Assembly: GCA_945923775.1 (NCBI GenBank)
Contig: CAMELR010000007.1
Location: 1 to 64,000, forward strand
Direction: 5' to 3'
DNA from: an uncultured Clostridia bacterium
GTDB taxonomy: Bacteria > Bacillota > Clostridia > Oscillospirales > Ruminococcaceae
DNA: 64,000 nucleotides
The position numbers and the translations under genes were made by a program. This document shows, piece by piece, positions 16,248 to 24,195 of this stretch; position 1 is the first letter of the stretch; each line of letters begins with the position of its first letter. The notes below the pieces were generated by a model. That model saw nothing but the letters and a program-made list of their open reading frames with translations. It did no database searches and was not told where the DNA came from.

Positions 16248-17447
16248 TTACGCCGCTTTGTCCGCTGTGTCGGGAGCTTCACCGGAAGCGCCCTTCATCA
16301 TTCCTTCAAGGAGCGCGGGGTACTTGACCTCGTTCAAGTGGCGGTCGAACAGACCGAAGGTCTCGCCGCTGAGGAACGCGCCGTTATCCCACCAGAAGCA
16401 GGGAATACCGATCTCCTTGAACTTGCTGAAATAGTACTGCGCCCACTGTGCGCGGTAGTCCTCGTTGTCGCGGTTCATAGCGCCGCATTCACCGATGATG
16501 ACAGCCTGCCCCTTGCTGATGAACAGTCTGTCGAGCACCTCGGCGAGGGTGTCTATGTCACGGGTGCAGTTGACCTTGGAAGCTACCCACTTATCCGTGC
16601 CTGGCTGTGCCAGCGCAAAGCTGTAGGGTATGTACGCGTGAACCGAAACGATGAGCCTGTCGTCGTCCGGAAGCTCCAGAGAGGCAAGCGCCGGCTCGGT
16701 GGAGTTCGCAGCGTAGGGACACACCATCAGGAAACGGTACTGATTGTTTCCGCCGGTGGCTCTTACTGCGTCAACGAACACCTTGTTCAGGTGGTTTACT
16801 ACGGTCCTGCCCTCGTCGTTGCCGCCGTTCCACTCAAAATCTGTGTTCTTCCAGCGCGGCTCGTTCATGCCCTCGAAAATGAGGTGCTGGTCGTAATCCT
16901 TGAAGTTTTCCGCGATCTGAGTCCAGCAGCTCGACAGCTTGGCGGATATCTCCTCTTCCTTGTCGGCGTAGGGCTGGTACCACTCCTCGTGGTGCATGTT
17001 CAGTATAACGTACATATCCAGGTCGTATGCGTAGTCAACTATCTGCTGAACGCGGCTCATCCAGTCGGCGCTTATCGTGCCGTCGTCGCCTATCTGGCGC
17101 TCCCATGTGGTGGGTACGCGTATCGCGTTGAATCCCGCGTCCTTCACTGCCTGTATGAGTTCCGGAGTTACCGCGGGATTTCCCCAGCTCGTTTCCTGCG
17201 TAAGCCCGGAACCGCCTGTGGCGTCAAGGGTATTGCCGAGGTTCCAGCCTATCTTGATATCGGAAGTGAGCTGCATTGCGGTCAGTTCGGTGTCGAACTC
17301 CCTCGCGGAGCCGCCGTCCGAAACGGTTCCGTCAGTATTTCCGGTATCGCCGGTATTCCCGGAGCTTTCCACGGACCTGGAGCAGCCCGCTCCGGTCACG
17401 CATAATGCAGCCGCCATTAAAGCGGCGGCGAGTTTCTTGAAATTCAT
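16248..17447 (-). CDS. Lipoprotein GH5 endoglucanase-type glycoside hydrolase
   Basis: The 399-residue GH5 enzyme starts with a lipoprotein signal (MNFKKLAAALMAAALCVTG followed by AGC, lipidated Cys). A Gly/Ser/Thr/Asp-rich linker to about residue 55 would hold the catalytic domain off the membrane. Catalytic residues are Glu196 (GMNEPRW) and Glu320 (IIGECG). The start at 17447 has AAGGAG 6 bp upstream; the longer in-frame start at 17483 does not. It is closely related to the next gene, so the pair arose by tandem duplication. One copy is membrane-anchored and the other appears freely secreted. Confidence 0.93.
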   Translation of the reverse strand: MNFKKLAAALMAAALCVTGAGCSRSVESSGNTGDTGNTDGTVSDGGSAREFDTELTAMQLTSDIKIGWNLGNTLDATGGSGLTQETSWGNPAVTPELIQAVKDAGFNAIRVPTTWERQIGDDGTISADWMSRVQQIVDYAYDLDMYVILNMHHEEWYQPYADKEEEISAKLSSCWTQIAENFKDYDQHLIFEGMNEPRWKNTDFEWNGGNDEGRTVVNHLNKVFVDAVRATGGNNQYRFLMVCPYAANSTEPALASLELPDDDRLIVSVHAYIPYSFALAQPGTDKWVASKVNCTRDIDTLAEVLDRLFISKGQAVIIGECGAMNRDNEDYRAQWAQYYFSKFKEIGIPCFWWDNGAFLSGETFGLFDRHLNEVKYPALLEGMMKGASGEAPDTADKAA

Positions 17448-17497
17448 GTTTTTCTCCTTGCAGCGGGCTTGCGCCCTTTCCATAAAAGTACAATCAT

Positions 17498-17526
17498 ATT
17501 ATATAATACTTTGTTAAAATCGTCAA
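17498..17526 (-). promoter_or_regulatory. Promoter of the GH5 pair
   Basis: On the minus strand TTGACG (17521-17526) and TATAAT (17498-17503) are 17 bp apart. It drives the GH5 genes and diverges from the VTC operon promoter region at 17595-17649. Confidence 0.8.
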
Positions 17527-17594
17527 GTGGATTAGTGTATTTTGATATAAACTGAGCTTTTTATGCTACAAAATCCGCAGAGATCTTCTGCATT

Positions 17595-17649
17595 TTCACG
17601 TTAAATTCAGGTTAAATTTCAGGTTGGTTTCAAGTGGGGGGCTTATAAT
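17595..17649 (+). promoter_or_regulatory. Putative PhoP-type promoter of the VTC-DUF4956-CotH operon
   Basis: Four direct repeats of TTCA(C/G/A)G start at 17595, 17606, 17618 and 17629, so they are phased by 11-12 bp: TTCACGTTAAA, TTCAGGTTAAA, TTCAGGTTGGT, TTCAAG. A perfect TATAAT lies at 17644-17649 and there is no good -35 box. This is the layout of PhoP-activated promoters in Bacillus (four TT-A-A repeats from about -60 to -20). The repeat sequence differs somewhat from the Bacillus consensus, so assignment to PhoP is inference. Confidence 0.6.
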
Positions 17650-17680
17650 CAGGATATCAAAACGAAAGGAGCCAAGCCTG

Positions 17681-18373
17681 ATGGAAAAAACACCAAGATA
17701 CAGGGACGAGCTGAAATATCAGATATCCCGCGGCGAACACCTCGCACTGAGAAGCCGCCTGCGCGCCGTTATGAAGCCCGACCCGCACACCGATGAAAAC
17801 GGGCTTTACTGCATACGCAGCATATATTTCGACAACTACCGCGACAAGGCGCTCCGGGAAAAGAACGACGGCGCGCCGCAGCGCGAGAAGTTCCGGATAA
17901 GGTACTACAACGACGACACCCGGCACCTGACCCTAGAAAAGAAAATAAAGCACGACCGCCTGTGCTTGAAATGCAGCGAGCCGCTCTCCAGCGAGGACTG
18001 CGGAATGCTCCTGGACGGCAGGCAGCACGAGATACCTACCGAAGGCAAGCCGCTGCTAGCGGAGCTTATCACCAAGATGAACACCCAGCTCCTGCGGCCG
18101 CGCGTGCTGATATCCTACCGGAGGGAGCCGTTCATCTACGCTCCGGGAAATGTCCGGATAACGTTTGATTTCGATGTCCGCACCACGATGTACCACCAGA
18201 AGTTCCTTGAAGCCGACCCGTTCGACCTCAGCGCTTCGGATTCCCCCGGTGACATGATAATGGAGGTCAAATACGACGACTTCCTGCCGCAGGTCATTTC
18301 CGACCTTATCCAGTCCGAGGGAGTACGCCAGCAGTCATTTTCAAAATATGGAGCCTGCCGCAGATTCGGCTGA
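17681..18373 (+). CDS. VTC domain protein (polyphosphate polymerase-like)
   Basis: The 230-residue protein is a stand-alone VTC catalytic tunnel domain, related to the yeast Vtc4 polyphosphate polymerase. Conserved positions are readable: a basic pair in KFRIRYY, LEKKIKH, RITFDFD, the acidic EVKYDD and the final FSKY lysine. No membrane segment is present, so it is cytoplasmic or bound to the DUF4956 protein encoded next. The ATG at 17681 has GAAAGGAG upstream; the longer in-frame start at 17624 falls inside the promoter. Whether the product is polyphosphate or another phosphate polymer is not known for such bacterial operons. Confidence 0.88.
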   Translation: MEKTPRYRDELKYQISRGEHLALRSRLRAVMKPDPHTDENGLYCIRSIYFDNYRDKALREKNDGAPQREKFRIRYYNDDTRHLTLEKKIKHDRLCLKCSEPLSSEDCGMLLDGRQHEIPTEGKPLLAELITKMNTQLLRPRVLISYRREPFIYAPGNVRITFDFDVRTTMYHQKFLEADPFDLSASDSPGDMIMEVKYDDFLPQVISDLIQSEGVRQQSFSKYGACRRFG

Positions 18374-18404
18374 CACATTTATATAGTAATTCAGGAGGTT
18401 TATT

Positions 18405-19076
18405 ATGACATTCAGCGATATTTTCAAATCCAGCTTTCTTGAGAGCGTTACAGAGTTCTCCATTCTCGATACAGTGATAGGTCTGGCGTTCGCGCTTGCT
18501 ATCGGCCTGTTTATTTTCCTTGTTTACAAAAAGACCTTCTCCGGCGTTATGTACTCCACCGGATTCGCGCTTTCACTCATCGGACTTTCGCTTGTGACCA
18601 CCCTGGTCATCATGGCAGTAACGTCAAACGTCGTGCTTTCACTCGGTATGGTCGGCGCGCTTTCTATCGTCAGATTCCGCGCGGCTATCAAGGAGCCCAT
18701 GGAAATCGTGTTCCTGTTCTGGGCTATCGCGGCCGGTATCGTTATCGGCGCAGGAATGATCCCGCTTGCAGTCGCAGGTTCCGTTATCATCGGCGTTGTA
18801 CTTATCCTCTTTGCCAACAGAAAGCACATCGAAACTCCCTATATCGTAGTTATAAACGCTGAAAACGACGCTGCCGAGAAAGCCGCTCTCGACCTCGTTA
18901 ACCGCTCCGTCAAGCGCTGTGTAGTCAAGAGCAAGACCGTAAACGCTTCCGGTATCGAGCTTACCGCAGAGGTCAAGATATCCGGCGATTCCACACAGTT
19001 CGTAAACAGCCTCATCGCGCTGGACGGCGTTACAAATGCGGCTCTCGTAAGCTACAACGGCGAGTACATGTCGTAA
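18405..19076 (+). CDS. DUF4956 membrane protein
   Basis: The 223-residue protein has about four membrane segments in its first 140 residues and a soluble C-terminal domain. The block SNVVLSLGMVGALSIVRFRAA is the family signature and is shared with the second copy at 58174-58875. It lies 31 bp behind the VTC gene with an AGGAGG site. The pairing VTC-DUF4956 suggests that the membrane protein exports or anchors the product of the VTC enzyme, in the way that Vtc1/Vtc4 transmembrane parts form a channel in yeast. That is inference. Confidence 0.88.
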   Translation: MTFSDIFKSSFLESVTEFSILDTVIGLAFALAIGLFIFLVYKKTFSGVMYSTGFALSLIGLSLVTTLVIMAVTSNVVLSLGMVGALSIVRFRAAIKEPMEIVFLFWAIAAGIVIGAGMIPLAVAGSVIIGVVLILFANRKHIETPYIVVINAENDAAEKAALDLVNRSVKRCVVKSKTVNASGIELTAEVKISGDSTQFVNSLIALDGVTNAALVSYNGEYMS

Positions 19077-19088
19077 GGAGGGATACCC

Positions 19089-21491
19089 TTGCTGGGAACT
19101 AAATTCGCAGAGCGCTTCGCGGTGGTGTTCATCGCGGCGGCGTTTCTGATAAGCATAGGGCTGTGCATGTTCTCCGGAACCGCCTTTGCAGGAGCAGACT
19201 CCGGCGTAACGATGGAGTACGAAAGCGCCCTTTTCGACCACAGCCAGATAATCAGCGTTAACATCATCATGGACGAGGACGACTGGCAGGACATGCTTGA
19301 CAACGCCGCGTCCGAGGAATACTACAAATGCGACGCCGTGATAAACGGTACCACCTTCTACAGCGTAGGAATACGCCCGAAGGGAAACACCAGCCTCTCC
19401 TCCATAGTAAACGACCCCACCACCGACCGCTACAGCTTCAAGCTGGAATTCGACAAGTATGTCGATGGTCAGACCTGCTTCGGACTTGACAAGCTGGTGC
19501 TCAACAACAACTACGCCGACGCCACAAACATGAAGGAAGCGATAGTTTACGACATGTTCGCCTATCTCGGCGCTGACAGCTCGCTTTACAACTATGCGAA
19601 GATATCCGTAAACGGCGAATACTGGGGCGTCTACCTCGCGCTCGAGGCTGTTGAGGACAGCTTCCTGCTGAGGAACTACGGCGTTTCCTCCGGCGACCTC
19701 TACAAGCCGGACTCCATGCAGATGGGCGGCGGAAAAGGCGGAAACGACGATAACGGCGGCAACGGCGGTCCCGGTGGAAACAAGCCCGACAATATGCCTG
19801 ATTTCGCAGGAGGATTCCCGGACAACAGCTCCGACGGCACCTCTGAAGCGGATATCCCGACCCCGCCGGACGGGACGTTCACTCCCCCGGATAACACCAA
19901 TGCAGATACACAGTCCGATGAAAACTCCACGGATTCCGAGCGCCCCGGCGGCGCAGGCGAAAACGGCGGGAACGGAGGACACGGCGGCGCTATGAACTTC
20001 GGAAGCTTTGGAAGCTCCGGCGGCTGTGACCTTAACTACACCGACGATGACCTCGACAGCTACTCCGACATCTGGGACGCAGAGGTGACAAGCACCAGCA
20101 AATCCGACCACAAGCGCGTAGTAGCCGCGCTGAAAGCCGCCGCTGAAGGCACAGACCTCGAAGAATACCTCGATATTGACAACCTTCTGAGATACATGGC
20201 GGCTCACACCTTTTCAGTTAACCTCGACAGCCTCAGCGGGAACATGGCGCACAACTACTATCTCTACGAAAACAACGGCGTGATAAACCTTATCCCCTGG
20301 GACTACAACCTTGCATTCGGTGGAATGAACAGCAATGATTCCGACGCGGTGAACTTCGCGATAGATTCGCCGTTCTCCGGAACGCAGTTCTTCGACAAGA
20401 TACTTGAGAACGAGGAATACCTCGCGAAATATCACGAGTACCTGCGCATACTCAGCGAGGAATACGTCCAGGGCGGAGTATTCCAGCAGACCTACGACCG
20501 CATACGCTCCCAGATCGACGAGCTGGTAAGCACCGACCCGAATGCATTCTTCACCTATGACGAATACGACGACGCGGCTCAGATGCTGGTAAAGGTAGTC
20601 GGACTTCGCGCTGAGAGCGTCCTCGGTCAGCTTGACGGTACCGTACCCTCCACCACCGAGGCACATCGGCAGAACTCCGCGGCGCTTATCGACACCTCCG
20701 ATATCGACATCTCCGTAATGGGGACGATGGGCGGCAACAAGGGCGGCATGGGAGGTATGGGAGACAAGCGCGAATTCAACGCGCAGGCTCAGCAGACCGC
20801 CACGGAAAGCTCCGGAACTTCCACTGATAACACAGACTCTGCGGATACATCAAGTTCAGCAGATTCGGACGCCACAGGCAATTCCGCTGAGCTTGTGAGC
20901 CTTTCAGATACGACACTTTCAGCGCCTGACGGTCAGCCGCCGGAGCTCCCCGCAAACGGGGATATGAACGGTGCAGGCGGTCAGGCAGGTCAGGACAGCC
21001 AGGGGTTCGGCGGAAACGGAACGCCTCCTGCAAAGCCCTCCGGCGACCCGCCTTCCGGGGCTCCCGGCGGCGAAATCACCCAGCCTGCGCAGCCCAGTGA
21101 ATCCGGTGACTCAAGCAGTACGTCAAGCGCTGATGATACCGCTTTCGGAACTGCAGGAACTCCCTCGTCAGACGGCGATAAAACTCTGGAAACCACCGGA
21201 ACCACAGAAGCCACAGCCACTGGAACAACCGCTGAAAGCGCCGCAGACGCATCGTCTGACGATAATTCCACCACAAATGGACAGCCGGGCTTCCCGGGCG
21301 GCAACGCTGATAACGCCGGGAATGTTGGTAACGGCAACGGAGGATTCGGAGGCGGCTTCCCTGGCAACCCCGGGGGTTCCGGGAATTCCGGAGCATCAGG
21401 AAGCAGCAATTCGGGGCTTGTGCCGCTTATTATAAGCGCAGGCGCTGCTGCCGCCGGACTGTTGTTTGCAGCTTTATTCCACCGCAGATAA
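19089..21491 (+). CDS. CotH-like surface protein with low-complexity tail
   Basis: The 800-residue protein starts at a TTG with a strong AAGGAGGGA site. It has a signal peptide (cleavage near TAFAG), a CotH protein-kinase-like domain (GIRPKGNTS, then SVNGEYWGVYLALEAVED, and the metal-binding-type LIPWDYNLAFGG) up to about residue 530. Gly/Asn/Pro/Ser-rich stretches occur at about 215-310 inside the kinase-like region and again from 535 to 770. A final membrane segment with basic tail HRR lacks an LPxTG motif. CotH of Bacillus phosphorylates coat proteins; here the domain is extracellular, so it may modify surface proteins or polymers. Confidence 0.9.
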   Translation: MLGTKFAERFAVVFIAAAFLISIGLCMFSGTAFAGADSGVTMEYESALFDHSQIISVNIIMDEDDWQDMLDNAASEEYYKCDAVINGTTFYSVGIRPKGNTSLSSIVNDPTTDRYSFKLEFDKYVDGQTCFGLDKLVLNNNYADATNMKEAIVYDMFAYLGADSSLYNYAKISVNGEYWGVYLALEAVEDSFLLRNYGVSSGDLYKPDSMQMGGGKGGNDDNGGNGGPGGNKPDNMPDFAGGFPDNSSDGTSEADIPTPPDGTFTPPDNTNADTQSDENSTDSERPGGAGENGGNGGHGGAMNFGSFGSSGGCDLNYTDDDLDSYSDIWDAEVTSTSKSDHKRVVAALKAAAEGTDLEEYLDIDNLLRYMAAHTFSVNLDSLSGNMAHNYYLYENNGVINLIPWDYNLAFGGMNSNDSDAVNFAIDSPFSGTQFFDKILENEEYLAKYHEYLRILSEEYVQGGVFQQTYDRIRSQIDELVSTDPNAFFTYDEYDDAAQMLVKVVGLRAESVLGQLDGTVPSTTEAHRQNSAALIDTSDIDISVMGTMGGNKGGMGGMGDKREFNAQAQQTATESSGTSTDNTDSADTSSSADSDATGNSAELVSLSDTTLSAPDGQPPELPANGDMNGAGGQAGQDSQGFGGNGTPPAKPSGDPPSGAPGGEITQPAQPSESGDSSSTSSADDTAFGTAGTPSSDGDKTLETTGTTEATATGTTAESAADASSDDNSTTNGQPGFPGGNADNAGNVGNGNGGFGGGFPGNPGGSGNSGASGSSNSGLVPLIISAGAAAAGLLFAALFHRR

Positions 21492-21550
21492 CGTAATGCA
21501 TAAGCGCTGATTATTTTATCCTGATACGCTTCTTCATTTTCCATACAGTT

Positions 21551-21581
21551 AAATCGCCCGGAGCGCTGCTCCGGGCGATTT
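21551..21581. terminator. Terminator between cotH-like gene and tautomerase gene
   Basis: A perfect 14-bp stem, AAATCGCCCGGAGC / GCTCCGGGCGATTT with loop GCT, lies between two convergent genes. The T-run is short on both strands. Confidence 0.65.
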
Positions 21582-21600
21582 AATGCTTATTTTCAGATAA

Positions 21601-21942
21601 TCAGAAGTTTCCGCCGTTCCAGCCCCAGCAGTCGGTAGGGGCGTACTTTACGTATATTTTATCTGCGGGAACTCCCAGAACCTCGGTGTAGATACGGCAT
21701 ATCTCGGCGGTCATTTTGTCGCAGGCAGCCGGGGAAGCCGGTCCGTAAAGGCTGACGTCAACGAACGCTATCTTCTCGGACTTCTCACCGCGGAAGTACA
21801 GCGAGCACTCCTGCTCAAAGCCCAGCATGAGCCAGCTCTCGGTTTTTCCGAGTATGGAAACCGCAGAGCCGAGGGCGGTCTTGAGTTCCGTTTCCTGCTC
21901 GGGGGTTATCTTCTGGGAATACTTTGTGTTGATAAACGGCAT
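21601..21942 (-). CDS. MIF/phenylpyruvate tautomerase family protein
   Basis: The 113-residue protein begins MPFINTKYS, leaving the catalytic N-terminal proline after methionine removal. It has the length and pattern of the MIF branch of the tautomerase superfamily (LMLGFEQECSLYF, then VDVSLYG). Bacterial members keto-enol tautomerise small pyruvoyl compounds in vitro; the real substrate is unknown. AAAGGAG precedes the ATG. It lies 16 bp downstream of the Nudix gene and is likely co-transcribed with it. Confidence 0.88.
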   Translation of the reverse strand: MPFINTKYSQKITPEQETELKTALGSAVSILGKTESWLMLGFEQECSLYFRGEKSEKIAFVDVSLYGPASPAACDKMTAEICRIYTEVLGVPADKIYVKYAPTDCWGWNGGNF

Positions 21943-21958
21943 GTAGTTATCTCCTTTC

Positions 21959-22528
21959 TTATGGCAGGATATCCCCGGCGCAGGTCTGCACCTCGCGGAA
22001 TTCCTGTAGATCTATGCAGTATCCGGGATCCTTTTTCTCAAGCGCTTTTCTGATGGAAACGGCATTCTGCCACTCCACGCCGGATATCTCTTCCTCCTCG
22101 AAATGTATCGAGGTATCAGCCAGCGCGCCTTTATACAGGAACACCCATTTCAGTTCATTGTTTAAGAAGCGCTTGCCGTGGAATATGTTGTCCTCGCTGA
22201 CCTTCCGGCGGAATAACAGCACGAATTCTGACGGCCTTGCACGTATGCCAAGCTCCTCGCGGAGTTCCCGTATTGCGGCGGATATCGCGTCCTCTCCGGC
22301 ATCGATGTGTCCGGTGGAGGCAGCGTCCCAGCAGCCCGGGAAGGAATCCTTGTCGTCGGCGCGCTTTTGCAGCAGGAACTCCATTCCGGAGATACGCCGC
22401 CGCGCTATCCAGATGTGGACGCTCGCGTGCCAGTCGCCGTCGCGGTGAATGTCGCCGCGACGCTTGGTGGTCTCGGTACGCTCCCCGCTGTCGTTCAGGA
22501 CATCGAAAAGCTCGTCGTCAGAATACAT
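21959..22528 (-). CDS. Nudix hydrolase
   Basis: The 189-residue protein contains the Nudix box, from GHIDAGED to REELGI, near residues 75-97, which binds the metal for pyrophosphate cleavage. The preceding FPGCWDAASTGHI and DWHASVHIWI are like isopentenyl-diphosphate isomerase or YfcD-type Nudix proteins. The start at 22528 is preceded by TGGAGG; the longer in-frame start at 22636 would run into ung. It lies 32 bp after ung on the same strand. Substrate unknown. Confidence 0.88.
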   Translation of the reverse strand: MYSDDELFDVLNDSGERTETTKRRGDIHRDGDWHASVHIWIARRRISGMEFLLQKRADDKDSFPGCWDAASTGHIDAGEDAISAAIRELREELGIRARPSEFVLLFRRKVSEDNIFHGKRFLNNELKWVFLYKGALADTSIHFEEEEISGVEWQNAVSIRKALEKKDPGYCIDLQEFREVQTCAGDILP

Positions 22529-22560
22529 ATGCTTACCTCCATTCCGTATGGTATGACAAG

Positions 22561-23229
22561 TCAGTCCAGCTTCCAGTCTATCGGCTTCATGCCGCGGCTG
22601 ACCAGGAATTCGTTGGTCTTTGAAAAGTGCCTGCACCCGAAGAACCCGTTATAAGCAGATAGCGGACTCGGGTGAGCGCATTGCAGCACCAGGTGAGCCG
22701 GATTTGTTATGAGCCGCGCCTTAGACCGCGCGTTCCCTCCCCACAGCAGGAACACCATAGGCTGCTGCCGCTCGTTGAGGAGCTGTATTATACGGTCAGT
22801 GAACTGCTCCCAGCCCATACCCTTGTGGCTGTTGGGTTGTCCCTCGCGGACGGTCAGCACCGTGTTCAGAAGCAGCACGCCGTTATCCGCCCAGGAGGTC
22901 AGCTCGCCGTGCTGGGGCGGGTCGATACCAAGGTCGGACTTCATTTCCTTGAATATGTTCTGCAATGACGGAGGCGGCGGAGTTCCCCTTTTTACTGAGA
23001 AACACATACCGTGCGCCTGCCCGGGGCCGTGGTAGGGATCCTGACCGAGTATAACAGCCCTTACGTCGCTGTAGGAAGTATGCCGCAGAGCATTGAAAAT
23101 ATCCTCCATCGGCGGGTAAATGCGGCGCGTGGTGTATTCGCTTATCAGAAACTGCCGCAGCTTCAGGTAGTAGTCCTTCTGTATCTCGTCGGCAAGCAGG
23201 GCGTCCCATTCGTTTCCTATGTGCATCAT
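22561..23229 (-). CDS. ung: Uracil-DNA glycosylase
   Basis: Ung removes uracil from DNA as the first step of base excision repair. The 222-residue protein shows the water-activating motif GQDPYHG, the uracil pocket, and HPSPLSAYNGFFGCRHF near the C-terminus for DNA minor-groove intercalation. Length is typical. It starts 3 bp after the end of the flavin reductase gene, so it belongs to a flavin reductase-ung-Nudix-tautomerase run. Confidence 0.97.
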   Translation of the reverse strand: MMHIGNEWDALLADEIQKDYYLKLRQFLISEYTTRRIYPPMEDIFNALRHTSYSDVRAVILGQDPYHGPGQAHGMCFSVKRGTPPPPSLQNIFKEMKSDLGIDPPQHGELTSWADNGVLLLNTVLTVREGQPNSHKGMGWEQFTDRIIQLLNERQQPMVFLLWGGNARSKARLITNPAHLVLQCAHPSPLSAYNGFFGCRHFSKTNEFLVSRGMKPIDWKLD

Positions 23230-23232
23230 GGC

Positions 23233-23835
23233 TTATTTCTTCTTTTTGTGGGAATCCTTATGCGGCTTCTTGGTGCGCTTGGGCTTCACAGAGAATCCGA
23301 AGGTGCCTATCTTCTTTCCGAGGGCGAAATAGGTTCCGTGGGCGTATGCCATCAGACCCGCCTTTTCAATGTGCAGCTTGCCCTTCTCGTCGATGAGGTC
23401 CTTTGCGATATTCACGGAGGTTATCTCCGCGATGAACATATCATGCGAGCCTTGCGGCAGGATCTCAGTCACTTTGCACTCGATAGAGATGGGAGCCTGA
23501 GCGATCTGCGGCGCGGAGACCGTGTTGCTTTCCTGCGGGTAGAGCTTCATCTTGCCGAGCTTATCCTCGTTCTTTCCGGACTTTATGCCGCAGTAGTCAA
23601 GGGAGCGCACGAGCGTGGACGGCATCATATTGATAACGAACTCGCCGCTTTCCTTGATGATATTATAGGAGTTTCTCTCCGGTCTTACTGAAATGTAGGT
23701 CTTAGCCGGGTCAGAGCATATTATACCTGTCCACGCGATCGTGAGAGCTGTGGGCTTCTCCATCGTTCCGCAGGATACCAATACAGCCGGAACCGGTGCA
23801 AGAAGGGTTCCTGGCTTCCATTGTACTTTTTCCAT
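23233..23835 (-). CDS. Flavin reductase family protein (FMN-binding split barrel)
   Basis: The 200-residue protein matches the flavin reductase/flavoredoxin family: TLLAPVPAVLVSCG at the N-terminus, ALTIAWTGIICSDPAKTYISVRP in the FMN site, and SGEFVINMMP. The C-terminus is unusually lysine- and histidine-rich (PKRTKKPHKDSHKKKK). It could reduce FMN or act as an electron carrier; partners are not identifiable. AAAGGAAAG precedes the ATG. It heads the operon with ung. Confidence 0.88.
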   Translation of the reverse strand: MEKVQWKPGTLLAPVPAVLVSCGTMEKPTALTIAWTGIICSDPAKTYISVRPERNSYNIIKESGEFVINMMPSTLVRSLDYCGIKSGKNEDKLGKMKLYPQESNTVSAPQIAQAPISIECKVTEILPQGSHDMFIAEITSVNIAKDLIDEKGKLHIEKAGLMAYAHGTYFALGKKIGTFGFSVKPKRTKKPHKDSHKKKK

Positions 23836-23951
23836 TGCATTGCTTTCCTTTCTGTGTGATGCATATTACTGCATTTTAATTATACCACATTGTTACGCAT
23901 TATGCAACATTATTTTATCTGAAAATGTGGTTCGGGCTGCAAAAAAGGGGC

Positions 23952-24163
23952 TGTCGATAAAGTTTATAACTTTTCGCGTAGCGTATTGGTTTTCGCTTCC
24001 TTTTGCTTCCAAAAGGAAGCGGGAGTGTGAGGGCAGAGCCCTCACCACTCTGCGCGCTGGCGCGCAGTTAAACGATTCAATGGCGCTAAAGGGGTGTGGG
24101 GGAAAACAAGAGTTTTCCCCCACAGTTTTTTGAAATTTACTGCCGTTATGACTTTTTTCGACA
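23952..24163. repeat. Hairpin-rich element with TGTCGA ends (copy 3)
   Basis: TGTCGATAAAG at 23952 and, on the other strand, TGTCGAAAAAAG from 24163 form imperfect terminal inverted repeats like those of 2752-2929. Inside are perfect hairpins: 23995-24020 (10 bp), 24027-24045 (GTGAGGGC), 24050-24067 (CTGCGCGC) and 24095-24124 (13 bp, TGTGGGGGAAAAC). The central part is shared with the element at 25414-25798. The element is bracketed by AAAAAAGGGGC at 23941 and a GGGGC/GCCCC terminator at 24171-24195. Confidence 0.72.
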
Positions 24164-24170
24164 AGCTGAA

Positions 24171-24195
24171 AGGGGCCGTTTAAGCCCCTTTTTTT
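24171..24195 (-). terminator. GC-rich terminator stem downstream of the rhodanese-TtcA gene
   Basis: GGGGC / GCCCC with a short loop lies just past the stop codon of the minus-strand gene. On the minus strand its own T-run is only TTT, but a second GCCCCTTTTTT occurs at 23941-23951 beyond the repeat element. The terminator looks split by the element, as at 2721-2966. Confidence 0.55.
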
